Made by a program: the position numbers and the translations under genes. Positions 28,006 through 36,986 of a DNA stretch of 64,000 nt are shown piece by piece (the stretch's first letter is position 1; the number at the start of each line of letters is the position of its first letter). Below the pieces are notes generated by a model. It made no database searches. It was not told the DNA's origin and saw only the letters and a list, made by a program, of their open reading frames with translations. Source of the DNA: an uncultured Clostridia bacterium (GTDB taxonomy: Bacteria > Bacillota > Clostridia > Christensenellales > Borkfalkiaceae); contig CANQJF010000004.1 in the NCBI GenBank assembly GCA_947624225.1, positions 1-64,000 of the forward strand, read 5' to 3'.

Positions 28006-28685
28006 TTGTCACGGTCTCGGATGCGAGGGAGCACGGCGCCTTCGTCACCTATCTATACAATGCCGTCATGGGGGAAGTCATGCGGACGGGCGGCAGCGGC
28101 GAGCTCCTCTTTTCGGAGAGCCGCACGGCGGCACAGTTCAAATTGGCAAGGAAAGATGTGTGGGTCCGCCTTGCCGACCAGCTGTGCGAGATCGTCGGGG
28201 TGGGGTATAAGTACACCTTTCTGCAACAGAACCTCAAAGCATGCCTGTCCGTGCGGGAGCGGCGCCTTTTGTGCGCTGCCCTCATCGCCGCCGATTACGA
28301 GGGGGATATCCGCTTCATCCGCGACAAGCTGGTGCTGTCCGACGAGATCTGCATAGACGGCTTCTACACATTCCGCCTCGGCCTGCTCAGGGAGAAGTGG
28401 TCGCGAATTCTCGACTACATCCCCATAGCTTTCTCCGAACGCGACCTCCGCCAATTTTGCGAGTTTCTGGTGGGGGAGAGCAAGCATAAGATCTATGTGA
28501 AAGGGAACGCCGTTTACGGCGAGAACTTTGCGCCCCTTCGCCGCAGCCGCCTGACGGGCGAGGAGGATGTCGAGACGGAGATCATGCTCGCCGATGCGGG
28601 CTTTGTCTACTGTGTGGGAGAGGTGGAGGAGTCGGTGGGGAAATTTTTGCAAAAATATTATGCGGAGCGGGCGATATTCTCTTGA
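27999..28685 (+). CDS. YtxC-like putative sporulation protein (GTG start)
   Basis: [53 protein letters not shown] resembles the YtxC family; located immediately upstream of thrS as ytxC is in Bacillus. Confidence 0.7.
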   Translation: MELVTVSDAREHGAFVTYLYNAVMGEVMRTGGSGELLFSESRTAAQFKLARKDVWVRLADQLCEIVGVGYKYTFLQQNLKACLSVRERRLLCAALIAADYEGDIRFIRDKLVLSDEICIDGFYTFRLGLLREKWSRILDYIPIAFSERDLRQFCEFLVGESKHKIYVKGNAVYGENFAPLRRSRLTGEEDVETEIMLADAGFVYCVGEVEESVGKFLQKYYAERAIFS

Positions 28686-28710
28686 CAAATGCTTCGCGAA
28701 AGCGTACAAT
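28682..28710 (+). promoter_or_regulatory. Promoter TTGACA-17-TACAAT for thrS; -35 overlaps stop codon of the upstream gene
   Basis: ttgaca 28682-28687 (contains TGA stop 28683-28685), tacaat 28705-28710. Confidence 0.8.
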
Positions 28711-28717
28711 TTCCGAT

Positions 28718-28922
28718 GTTGAGACAAGTAGCCTCCGCATGGCGCTTTGACAGAGAGGAGATCCCCGGCTGAAAGATCTTCAAGAGCGGCGGAGCGTGAA
28801 ACCGCTCTGCATTTTTCAAACCGAACAGAGTGGCGCCCGATGGCGCAATTAAGGTGGAACCGCGCAAGCATTTTGCGTCCTTAAAATTCCCTCCGAGGGG
28901 CTTTTAAGGGCGTTTTTTGTTG
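28718..28922 (+). promoter_or_regulatory. T-box riboswitch (threonine-type) with terminator
   Basis: T-box core aaggtggaaccgcg 28851-28864; stem I ggctgaaag and specifier context gtgaaACCgctc (ACC=Thr at 28801-28803); terminator cgtccttaaaa...ttttaagggcgtttttt 28878-28922. Confidence 0.92.
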
Positions 28923-28942
28923 ATTTTTGCGGTTTTGCGAAG

Positions 28943-28985
28943 TACTATGTCACACATAATAAGCACAGAAAAAGGAGAAATGCTA
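28943..28985 (-). repeat. Dispersed palindromic intergenic repeat, copy B (reverse orientation), inside the thrS 5' UTR
   Basis: tactatgtcacacataataagcac; reverse complement continues into cgcaaaaccgcaaaaatcaacaa as in copy A. Confidence 0.65.
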
Positions 28986-30940
28986 TGAATATTACACTGA
29001 AAAACGGCGACAAGCTCGCCGTGGAGGAAGGCGCTACCGCGTTTGCGGCGGCACAGGCAATTTCCGAGGGGCTCGCGCGCGCGGCCGTGGCGGCAAAGGT
29101 GAACGGCGTGCTCGTCGACCTCGCCGCCGTCCTGCACGAGGGTGATACTTTGGAGATCGTCACGCTCAAAGACAGAGAGGGGCTCGAAGTCTACCGGCAC
29201 ACATGCGCACATGTGCTTGCACAGGCCCTCAAAACCATCTATCCCACCTGCAAACTTGCCATCGGGCCCACCGTGGAGAACGGCTTCTATTACGATGTGG
29301 ACTTTAAGACGCCCATCACGCTGGATGACTTCTCGAAGATAGAGGCGGAGATGAAGAAGATCATCAAGAGCAATCTTCCCATCGAGCGCTTCACGCTTCC
29401 CCGCGAGGAGGCGCTTGCCCTCATGAGCAAATATCACGAAAACTACAAGGCCGAGATCATCCGCGACCTGCCCGAGGGGGAGACGATCAGCTTCTATAAG
29501 CAGGGCGCTTTCACCGATCTTTGCCGCGGGCCGCATCTCCCCTCCACGGGCAAGATCAAGGCATTCAAGCTGACGTCGCTTGCGGGCGCCTATTGGCGGG
29601 GCGATGAAAAGAAGAAGATGCTCACCCGCATCTATGGCACTGCCTTTGCCAAGAAAGAGGAGCTCGACGAGTACTTGCAGCGCCTCGAAGAGGCCAAAAA
29701 GCGCGACCACAACAAATTGGGGCGCGATCTCGGCCTGTTCATGACGAGCGATGTCGTGGGGCAGGGCTTGCCCATCCTCATGCCCAAGGGCGCCAAGATC
29801 TTGCAGATCCTCACCCGTTTCGTGGAGGATGAAGAGGCCAAGCGCGGATTCATGATCACCAAGACGCCCAACATGGCCAAGTCCGACCTCTATAAGATCT
29901 CCGGGCATTGGTCGCACTACCGCGACAAGATGTTCGTGCTCGGCGAAGTGGACGAAAAGGGCGAACCCGCGCGCGAGGGGGAGGAGATCATGGCGCTCCG
30001 TCCCATGACCTGCCCGTTCCAATACCAGATCTATAAGAACGGCCTAAAATCCTACCGCGACCTGCCCTGCCGCTATTCGGAGACGGCGACGGAGTTCCGC
30101 AACGAGGCCTCGGGCGAGATGCACGGCCTCATCCGCGTGCGCCAGTTCACGCTGTCCGACGGCCACATCATCTGCACCAAGGAGCAGGTGGAGGGGGAGT
30201 TCAAGCGCTGCCTCGACCTCTCCTATTATATCCTCGACTGCCTCGGCATGCGCGGCGATGTCACTTTCCGCTTCTCCAAGCGCAAGAAAGGGTCGGATAA
30301 ATACATCGACGACGACGAGGCGTGGGACAACACCGAGGCCATGATGAAAGTCATTCTCGACGATCTCGGGCTCGACTACGTGGAGGCCGAGGACGAGGCC
30401 GCTTTCTACGGCCCCAAGCTCGACGTGCAGGCGAAGAACGTATACGGCAAAGAGGACACGCTCATCACCATCCAGATAGATTTTGCCGCGGGCCATTCTT
30501 TCGACATGCAATATGTGGATGCGGACGGCATCAAAAAGACGGCCTATGTCATTCACAGGAGCTCCATCGGCTGCTATGAGCGCACGCTTGCCCTGCTCAT
30601 CGAGAAATACGCCGGGGCATTTCCGCTCTGGTTTGCGCCCGTGCAGGTCAAGGTGTTGCCCATCACCGACCGCGCCGCGGACTATGCGCAACAGCTCGTC
30701 GAAGCGCTCTCCATGCTCGGGCTTCGCGCGGAGGCAGACCTCAGGAACGAGAAGATCGGCCGCAAGATCGTGGACGCGGAGAACGAAAAGGTGCCCTACA
30801 AACTTGTCATCGGCGACAAGGAAGTGGAGGAGGGGACCGTCTCCGTCAGAAAGCGCGGCGAGGGCGACATCGGCGCGATGAAAAAGGAAGAGTTCTTCGC
30901 ACTCTGCAAGAAAGAAAACGACGAGAAAGTAATTTTCTGA
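28985..30940 (+). CDS. thrS: Threonyl-tRNA synthetase
   Basis: TGS-like N-term, YRHTCAHVLAQALKTIYP...GPTVENGFYYDVDF...MTCPFQYQIYKNGLKSYRDLPCRYSETATEFRNEASGEMHGLIRVRQFTLSDGHIIC. Confidence 0.96.
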   Translation: MNITLKNGDKLAVEEGATAFAAAQAISEGLARAAVAAKVNGVLVDLAAVLHEGDTLEIVTLKDREGLEVYRHTCAHVLAQALKTIYPTCKLAIGPTVENGFYYDVDFKTPITLDDFSKIEAEMKKIIKSNLPIERFTLPREEALALMSKYHENYKAEIIRDLPEGETISFYKQGAFTDLCRGPHLPSTGKIKAFKLTSLAGAYWRGDEKKKMLTRIYGTAFAKKEELDEYLQRLEEAKKRDHNKLGRDLGLFMTSDVVGQGLPILMPKGAKILQILTRFVEDEEAKRGFMITKTPNMAKSDLYKISGHWSHYRDKMFVLGEVDEKGEPAREGEEIMALRPMTCPFQYQIYKNGLKSYRDLPCRYSETATEFRNEASGEMHGLIRVRQFTLSDGHIICTKEQVEGEFKRCLDLSYYILDCLGMRGDVTFRFSKRKKGSDKYIDDDEAWDNTEAMMKVILDDLGLDYVEAEDEAAFYGPKLDVQAKNVYGKEDTLITIQIDFAAGHSFDMQYVDADGIKKTAYVIHRSSIGCYERTLALLIEKYAGAFPLWFAPVQVKVLPITDRAADYAQQLVEALSMLGLRAEADLRNEKIGRKIVDAENEKVPYKLVIGDKEVEEGTVSVRKRGEGDIGAMKKEEFFALCKKENDEKVIF

Positions 30941-31040
30941 TTTTCTCGGTGCCCAACCGTTCAGGGTATCCCGGAGTGCGTTGCCGCGGAGCAGCGTAAG
31001 AAGCTCTGAGAAAAATTTTCCCGAAATTGTCTAAAAACGT

Positions 31041-31069
31041 TTGACAATCGGGGGAAAGGGTGATATACT
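31041..31069 (+). promoter_or_regulatory. Promoter TTGACA-17-TATACT for infC operon
   Basis: ttgaca 31041-31046, tatact 31064-31069. Confidence 0.85.
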
Positions 31070-31076
31070 CATAAAG

Positions 31077-31200
31077 TCAAGCAGAGGTCAACCCTTCTCC
31101 CCGGATCGCGAAAACGTTTGCGACGGGCCGATAATCGGAAGCAAAGCGCGGATTGCGCTTTTTCGACGGGTTGCTTTTGCAACTCGTCTTTTTTTGGGAG
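31077..31200 (+). promoter_or_regulatory. infC-rpmI-rplT leader (L20 leader-type attenuator) with terminator
   Basis: gcagaggtcaacccttctccccgg... and terminator gacgggttgcttttgcaactcgtcttttttt (31165-31195) just before the infC SD. Confidence 0.8.
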
Positions 31201-31204
31201 GAAT

Positions 31205-31720
31205 ATGGCTGCAACAAAGAACCAACATCAGTTGAACGGCGAGATCCGCGACCGCGAAGTGCGCGTGATCTCATCGTCGGGGGAAATGCTCGGCGTGATG
31301 TCTCCGCGTGAGGCGATCCGCCTTGCGGAGGACGAGGGGCTCGATCTCGTAAAGATCTCTCCCACTGCGATCCCGCCCGTCTGCAAGATCATGGATTACG
31401 GAAAGTTCAAGTTCGAGCAGGCGAAAAAGGCCAAGGAGAACAAGCAGAAAGTCGTTGAGCTCAAAGAAGTCCAGCTCTCTATGACCATCGACGTCGGCGA
31501 TATCAACGTCAAGGCCAAGCAGGCGACAAAGTTTTTGGAGCAGGGCAACAAGGTGAAGGTTACGATCCGTCTTAGGGGCAGGCAGATGGCGCATGCGAAT
31601 CTTGCAAAAGATGTCATCATGAACTTCTGTGATATGCTCAAAGAGGTCGCCGTCATCGAGAAGCCGCTCAATCTCGAGGGGAGAAATTTGATTTTGATCC
31701 TCGGCCCCATCAAAAAGTGA
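31205..31720 (+). CDS. infC: Translation initiation factor IF-3
   Basis: LNGEIRDREVRVISSSGEMLGVMSPREAIRLAEDEGLDLVKISPTAIPPVCKIMDYGKFKFEQAKKAKENKQK. Confidence 0.96.
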   Translation: MAATKNQHQLNGEIRDREVRVISSSGEMLGVMSPREAIRLAEDEGLDLVKISPTAIPPVCKIMDYGKFKFEQAKKAKENKQKVVELKEVQLSMTIDVGDINVKAKQATKFLEQGNKVKVTIRLRGRQMAHANLAKDVIMNFCDMLKEVAVIEKPLNLEGRNLILILGPIKK

Positions 31721-31759
31721 CAAAAATCAGGTAAAAGAACATTTTGGAGGATATTAGTT

Positions 31760-31960
31760 ATGCCGAAACAGAAATCGCACTCGAGTTCCAAAAAGCGCTT
31801 CTGGCTCACCGGCTCGGGAAAGGTCAACAGATCCCATGGCGGCAAGAACCACAAGGCTGAAACCAAGAACAGAAAGAGAAAGAGAAATCTCCGTCAAGTG
31901 ACGCTCGTCTCCTCGACGCAGGAGAACACCGTCAAGCGGATGATCCCGTACAAGGACTAA
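31760..31960 (+). CDS. rpmI: 50S ribosomal protein L35
   Basis: MPKQKSHSSSKKRFWLTGSGKVNRSHGGKNHKAETKNRKRKRNLRQ. Confidence 0.95.
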   Translation: MPKQKSHSSSKKRFWLTGSGKVNRSHGGKNHKAETKNRKRKRNLRQVTLVSSTQENTVKRMIPYKD

Positions 31961-31977
31961 GGTAGGAGGGACGGAAT

Positions 31978-32328
31978 ATGCGTATTAAGAGAGCAGTCAA
32001 CGCAGTCAAAAAGCGCAGAAAGATCTTTAAACTTTCCAAGGGCTATTTCGGATGTAAGAGCAAGAACTATCGGATCGCGCGTCAGGCGGTCATGAAGTCT
32101 TTGAACTATGCTTACGTCGGCAGAAAGAGAAGAAAGCGCGACATGCGCAGCCTTTGGATCGCCCGCATCAACGCAGGCGCGCGCCTCAACGGCATTTCTT
32201 ATTCCAAGCTGATGCACGGCCTCAAAGTCGCGGGGATCGACCTCAACCGCAAGGTCCTCGCCGATCTCGCCGTCACCGATGCGCCCGCCTTTGCAGAGCT
32301 CTGCAACAAGGCCAAGGCCGCACTCTAA
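31978..32328 (+). CDS. rplT: 50S ribosomal protein L20
   Basis: [72 protein letters not shown]. Confidence 0.96.
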   Translation: MRIKRAVNAVKKRRKIFKLSKGYFGCKSKNYRIARQAVMKSLNYAYVGRKRRKRDMRSLWIARINAGARLNGISYSKLMHGLKVAGIDLNRKVLADLAVTDAPAFAELCNKAKAAL

Positions 32329-32332
32329 AATC

Positions 32333-32361
32333 AAAAAGCCTTTTTCGAAAGGCTTTTTTCA
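32333..32361 (+). terminator. Rho-independent terminator after rplT
   Basis: aaaaagcctttttcgaaaggctttttt. Confidence 0.85.
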
Positions 32362-32371
32362 CATGTGACCC

Positions 32372-33139
32372 ATGGTCATCGTATCCAAACAAAATCCTGT
32401 CGTAAAAGAGCTCGCCTCCCTCAAAGAAAAAAAGGGGAGGAGAGCGCGGGGGACCTTTCTCGTAGAGGGCGACAAGATGTTCGGTGAGTGCGCGGAGAGC
32501 GGAATGCAGATCGTGCGCGTTGCCCTGCTTGCCACCCGAGAGCGCCTTGCCCTTGCGGAGACGCCCCTTTTCAAAGACCATCTCGGCGCGGGAGAACTCG
32601 TCCTGCTCGGGGAGGATGCTTTCAAGGCCGTCTCCGACGAAAAGACGCCGCAAGGCATTCTCGCGGAGGTAAAACTCCCGGACGCATCGCTGCAACCGCC
32701 CCGTGGCCGCTGTCTCCTGCTCGACGGAGTTGCCGATCCCGCCAATGTCGGAGCCGTCATACGGACTGCCGCCGCAGCGGGCTACCGCGAGATCTATCTC
32801 GCCGATTGCACCGATCCCTATGCTCCCAAGAGCGTGCGTTCCTCGATGTCGGGGGTGTTCTATTGCAAGCTCATGCGCGGGACGCGGGAGGAGATCTTGG
32901 AGCAACTCGACGGGATCCCTCTCATTGCGGCAGATATGGGCGGCGAGGATGTATTCGCGTTCACACCGCCCGAAAGACATTGCATCTGCATCGGGAACGA
33001 GGGAAACGGTCTCTCGGAGGCGGTGCGCGGGAGGGCAGACTTCACGGTCGGCATCCCCATGCAGGGCCCCATGGAGAGCCTCAATGCGGCCGTCTCGGCC
33101 GGGATCATGATGTACCTTTTGGGACACGCAAAGAAATAA
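32372..33139 (+). CDS. TrmH/SpoU-family RNA methyltransferase
   Basis: LLLDGVADPANVGAVIRTAAAAGYREIYLADCTDPYAPKSVRSSMSGVFY...ICIGNEGNGLSEAVRGRADFTVGIPMQGPMESLNAAVSAGIMMYLL. Confidence 0.93.
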   Translation: MVIVSKQNPVVKELASLKEKKGRRARGTFLVEGDKMFGECAESGMQIVRVALLATRERLALAETPLFKDHLGAGELVLLGEDAFKAVSDEKTPQGILAEVKLPDASLQPPRGRCLLLDGVADPANVGAVIRTAAAAGYREIYLADCTDPYAPKSVRSSMSGVFYCKLMRGTREEILEQLDGIPLIAADMGGEDVFAFTPPERHCICIGNEGNGLSEAVRGRADFTVGIPMQGPMESLNAAVSAGIMMYLLGHAKK

Positions 33140-33151
33140 AGGAGGAATGAT

Positions 33152-33892
33152 ATGTCCGGACACAGCAAATGGCATAACATACAGGTAAAGAAAGGCAAGG
33201 CAGACGCGGCACGCGGGCGGCTCTTCACCAAGATCGGCAGGGAGATCGCCGTTGCGGCAAAGGGGAATCCAAACCCCTCCACCAACTCCAAGCTCGCCGA
33301 CGTCATCGCAAAGGCCAAGGCGGCCAACATGCCCAACGACAACATCGAGCGCTCCATCAAGAAGGCGGCGGGCGAGATGGGCGATAAGGACTACAAGGAG
33401 CTCACCTACGAGGGCTACGGCGCAGGCGGCGCGGCCGTCATCATCTCCACGCTCACGGATAACAACAACCGCACGGCGGGGGATGTGCGCGCCATCATGT
33501 CGAAGTGCGGCGGCTCTCTCGGCACGACGGGCAGCGTCTCCTATATGTTCGACAACAAGGGCCTCATCGTCGTGGAGGCCAAGCCGGGGCTCACGGAGGA
33601 CGAAGTGACCGAGCTCGCCATCGAGGCGGGCGCCGACGACGTCGTTCCCGTGGAGGATGCCTTTGAGGTATACACCTCGGTGGGGGCTTTCTCCGAGGCG
33701 AGAAAATATCTCGAAGAGAAAGGGATGACTTTCTTGCAGGCCGAACTCACGATGATCCCGCAGAACAAGATCACGCTCGAAGGCGAAAAGCTCGACCTCT
33801 TCTTGAAGATGCTCGACAAGCTCGAAGAGAACGACGACGTGCAGGATGTCTACCACAACGTCGATCTTCCCGAGGACGACGAAGAGGAATAA
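33152..33892 (+). CDS. yebC: YebC/PmpR family protein
   Basis: MSGHSKWHNIQVKKGKADAARGRLFTKIGREIAVAAKGN...NMPNDNIERSIKKAAGE. Confidence 0.94.
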   Translation: MSGHSKWHNIQVKKGKADAARGRLFTKIGREIAVAAKGNPNPSTNSKLADVIAKAKAANMPNDNIERSIKKAAGEMGDKDYKELTYEGYGAGGAAVIISTLTDNNNRTAGDVRAIMSKCGGSLGTTGSVSYMFDNKGLIVVEAKPGLTEDEVTELAIEAGADDVVPVEDAFEVYTSVGAFSEARKYLEEKGMTFLQAELTMIPQNKITLEGEKLDLFLKMLDKLEENDDVQDVYHNVDLPEDDEEE

Positions 33893-33907
33893 ACGATTTT
33901 TGACGGA

Positions 33908-33949
33908 AAGCACGCGCTTATATTCGATAAGCGCGTGCCTTTTTTTTGC
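33908..33949 (+). terminator. Rho-independent terminator
   Basis: aaagcacgcgcttatattcgataagcgcgtgccttttttt. Confidence 0.85.
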
Positions 33950-34037
33950 TTTGAATTTTTGAATATAAGATTTAAGGGAGACAGCGTCTCCCTTGTTTTT
34001 TGGGGGCACCCACCCGGGCAGGCGGGGTGTTCAAGGT

Positions 34038-34556
34038 TTACTTCTTTCTGCCGAGCTCCTTGATGGCGATGTTCAAGAAGTATTCCGCCGTGGAATTCTT
34101 GCGGATGATCTCCTTTGCTTCCTCGGGCGTGCACCAGCGCACCTCGGAGATCTCCTCGTTGAGCGAGATGTCCCCGTCGTCGCAAGTGACGAGGTAGCCG
34201 AGCATCAGAATGTCCTTTGCGTCGTGATAGCGGGAGGCGAGATATTTCCATTTGAGCGCATTGAGCGTCGTCTCCTCTTTGAGTTCGCGCGGGATGGTTT
34301 TCTCGGCGCTGTCGCCCTTCTTGATATAGCCCGCGATCAGTTTGTAGTCGTCGTCACCGACGTGTTTAGCGAGCAAGAGCTTGTTGTCCGAGCGACGTAC
34401 GACGACCATAGAAACAGCCACGGGGAAGAAGGGGAACTTAAATTTGCCGCATTTGGGGCAGAAAGGCACGAGCCCTTCGTTTTCCTTGAATCTGAGCGAA
34501 AGTTTTTCGCCGCAGTCTCTGCAAAACATGATCTTCTCCTCCAATGTTGTGTTCAT
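34038..34556 (-). CDS. NUDIX hydrolase with N-terminal zinc ribbon (NudC-like)
   Basis: FCRDCGEKLSLRFKENEGLVPFCPKCGKFKFP...LIAGYIKKGDSAEKTIPRELKEETTL. Confidence 0.85.
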   Translation of the reverse strand: MNTTLEEKIMFCRDCGEKLSLRFKENEGLVPFCPKCGKFKFPFFPVAVSMVVVRRSDNKLLLAKHVGDDDYKLIAGYIKKGDSAEKTIPRELKEETTLNALKWKYLASRYHDAKDILMLGYLVTCDDGDISLNEEISEVRWCTPEEAKEIIRKNSTAEYFLNIAIKELGRKK

Positions 34557-34829
34557 TCATTATACCGCGTTTTTGCAGCCTTGTCAAGCCCCAAATGTGA
34601 ATTAAATGCAAAAAATGTTCGAAATTTGAAGAAACCCCGCCCGCCGCACGCATTTTGTTCGGGTGTGGATAAAGATGAATATTCAATATATTTATGCAAC
34701 AATGCTCCATAAAAACCCTGCTTGTTACTTGACGGGATTTGGGAGAATATGTTATAATAATGTTATGATAACAAAGCAGAGATCCGCTTCGCGGCGAATT
34801 TTCATGTTTTGGCAAAAAAAGGAGAAAAA

Positions 34830-36104
34830 ATGCTTACATCCGTTTGCGGGATCAATTGGGGCGACGAGGGCAAGGGCAAGATGGTCGATATGCTCTCGGA
34901 GGATTACGACATTGTCTGCCGCTATCAGGGCGGGAACAATGCGGGGCATACCGTCATCAACGAGCGGGGGAAATTTATCCTCAATCTGCTCCCCTCGGGC
35001 ATTCTGAGGGAAAACGTCGTCAATGTGCTCGGCATGGGCATGGTCATCGACATCAAACACCTCACCGAGGAGATGGCGCGTCTCCGGGAAAAGGGTGTAA
35101 AGATCACCCCCGAGAATCTCAAAATTTCCGATAGGGCCGTCATAACCATGCCCTATCACGTGCTCTTGGACTGCCTCGAAGAGGATCGCCTCGCGGGCAA
35201 GAAGTTCGGGTCCACCCGCCGCGGCATTGCGCCCGTCTATGCCGACAGATATATGAAGAAGTGCTTCCGCATGGGGGAACTTCTGCATCCCGACAAGCTG
35301 TATTCCCGCGTCAAGGACATCGTGGAATGGAAAAATCTCACCGTGGAGAAAGGCTATGGCCATGCGCCCATTTCCGTCGACGAGATGATCGGATACTTCA
35401 AACAATACGGCGAGCCGCTCAAAGAGTATATCTGTGATACGGGCATGCTCATCGAGCGCGCGCACAGGGCGGGCAAGAAGATCATGTTCGAAGCCCAACT
35501 TGGCGCACTCAGAGACATAGATTACGGCATTTTGCCCTACACCTCTTCTTCCCAGACCATTGCCTCCTATGCGCCCATCGGCGCGGGCGTACCCAATCTC
35601 CGCCTCGATAAGTCCATCGGCATCATGAAAGCCTACTCCACCTGTGTGGGCGAGGGGCCGTTCACGGCGGAATACTTCGGCGAAAAGGCAGAAAAATTGC
35701 GCGCCGCGGGAGGGGAATACGGTGCAGCGACGGGGCGCCCGAGAAGAGTGGGGCCTTTCGATGTCGTCGCGTCCTCCTATGGGATCCGCTGTCAGGGAGC
35801 CGACGAGGTCGTCTTGACCAAGCTCGACATCCTCTCCATCTATGAGGAGATCGAGGTGTGCACGGCATACGAACTGAACGGCGAACGCATCCACGACTTC
35901 CCGTATCCCGACGCCCTCGACGACTGTAACCCTGTGTTTGAAAAGGTGAAAGGGTGGCATACGGACATCACCAAGTGCCGCAAAAAGGAGGACCTCCCCA
36001 AGGAGGCGCTCGATTACATCGCCTTTATCGAGCAGGCGTGCAACTGCAACATCACCTATGTGGCCGTGGGTGCGGAGCGGGATGCGGTCATCCGCTTAAA
36101 GTGA
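34830..36104 (+). CDS. purA: Adenylosuccinate synthetase
   Basis: MLTSVCGINWGDEGKGKMVDMLSEDYDIVCRYQGGNNAGHTV...GSTRRGIAPVYADR; SD aaaggag. Confidence 0.95.
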   Translation: MLTSVCGINWGDEGKGKMVDMLSEDYDIVCRYQGGNNAGHTVINERGKFILNLLPSGILRENVVNVLGMGMVIDIKHLTEEMARLREKGVKITPENLKISDRAVITMPYHVLLDCLEEDRLAGKKFGSTRRGIAPVYADRYMKKCFRMGELLHPDKLYSRVKDIVEWKNLTVEKGYGHAPISVDEMIGYFKQYGEPLKEYICDTGMLIERAHRAGKKIMFEAQLGALRDIDYGILPYTSSSQTIASYAPIGAGVPNLRLDKSIGIMKAYSTCVGEGPFTAEYFGEKAEKLRAAGGEYGAATGRPRRVGPFDVVASSYGIRCQGADEVVLTKLDILSIYEEIEVCTAYELNGERIHDFPYPDALDDCNPVFEKVKGWHTDITKCRKKEDLPKEALDYIAFIEQACNCNITYVAVGAERDAVIRLK

Positions 36105-36124
36105 TCGCGCAAGGAGAATAAAAT

Positions 36125-36973
36125 ATGCAACAGACTTTCTATAAATTTCACGGGATCGGGAACGACTACATCTATTTCGATTGCTTTGATTGGACGCCCA
36201 AGCGTCCCGCAGTGCTCGCGCGCAAGTTGTCCGATAGGCATTTTTCCATCGGAGGGGACGGCATCGTCCTCATTCTTCCGAGCAAGGTTGCCGATGCCGA
36301 AATGCGCATGTTCAATGCAGACGGCAGCGAGGGCAGGATGTGCGGGAACGCCATCCGTTGCGTTGCCAAATATCTCTATGATTTTAAGGGCATCCACAAG
36401 CGCGATTTTACGATCGATACGGCGGCGGGCATCAAAAAACTTCATCTCGTCTCGCGGAGCTGGGACAAAGAGCACGCCAATCTGTTCACCGTCGATATGG
36501 GGAAGCCCAAGTTCGATCCCGCGCGCATTCCCGCCCTGTTCGAGGGGGATCGGATCGTCGATCATCCGCTCATCGTCAACGACACGACTTACCGCGTGAC
36601 CTGCCTTTCGATGGGCAATCCGCATTGCGTCGTCTTTACGGAGGATCCGGGGAGCCTCGATCTGGAAGCAGTGGGCCCTTATTTTGAAACGCATCCCGCT
36701 TTCCCGGAGCGGATCAACACGGAGTTCGTGCGCGTGTGCGGGGAAAACCAGCTTGAAATGCGCGTCTGGGAGCGAGGAAGCGGCGAAACGCTCGCCTGTG
36801 GCACGGGCGCTTGTGCGGCAGCCGTCGCCGCCGTGTGCAACGGCTTCTGCCAAAAGAATTCCGAGATCACGGTGCACCTCGCGGGCGGCATATTGAGGGT
36901 CGTCTACACCGGAAAGACGGTGCTTTTGACGGGACCCGCGGAGCTCGCCTTTACAGGCACGGTGGAAGTTTGA
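36125..36973 (+). CDS. dapF: Diaminopimelate epimerase
   Basis: [15 protein letters not shown]...[13 protein letters not shown]...[24 protein letters not shown]...[21 protein letters not shown]. Confidence 0.95.
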   Translation: MQQTFYKFHGIGNDYIYFDCFDWTPKRPAVLARKLSDRHFSIGGDGIVLILPSKVADAEMRMFNADGSEGRMCGNAIRCVAKYLYDFKGIHKRDFTIDTAAGIKKLHLVSRSWDKEHANLFTVDMGKPKFDPARIPALFEGDRIVDHPLIVNDTTYRVTCLSMGNPHCVVFTEDPGSLDLEAVGPYFETHPAFPERINTEFVRVCGENQLEMRVWERGSGETLACGTGACAAAVAAVCNGFCQKNSEITVHLAGGILRVVYTGKTVLLTGPAELAFTGTVEV

Positions 36974-36986
36974 CCCGAGGGTGCAT

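Noticed and set aside
30044-30691. Minus-strand 215-aa ORF
   Set aside because: Antisense to thrS; coding evidence favours the plus strand.
32273-34009. 578-aa minus-strand ORF
   Set aside because: Antisense to the TrmH-family and yebC genes and across a terminator; no homology sense.
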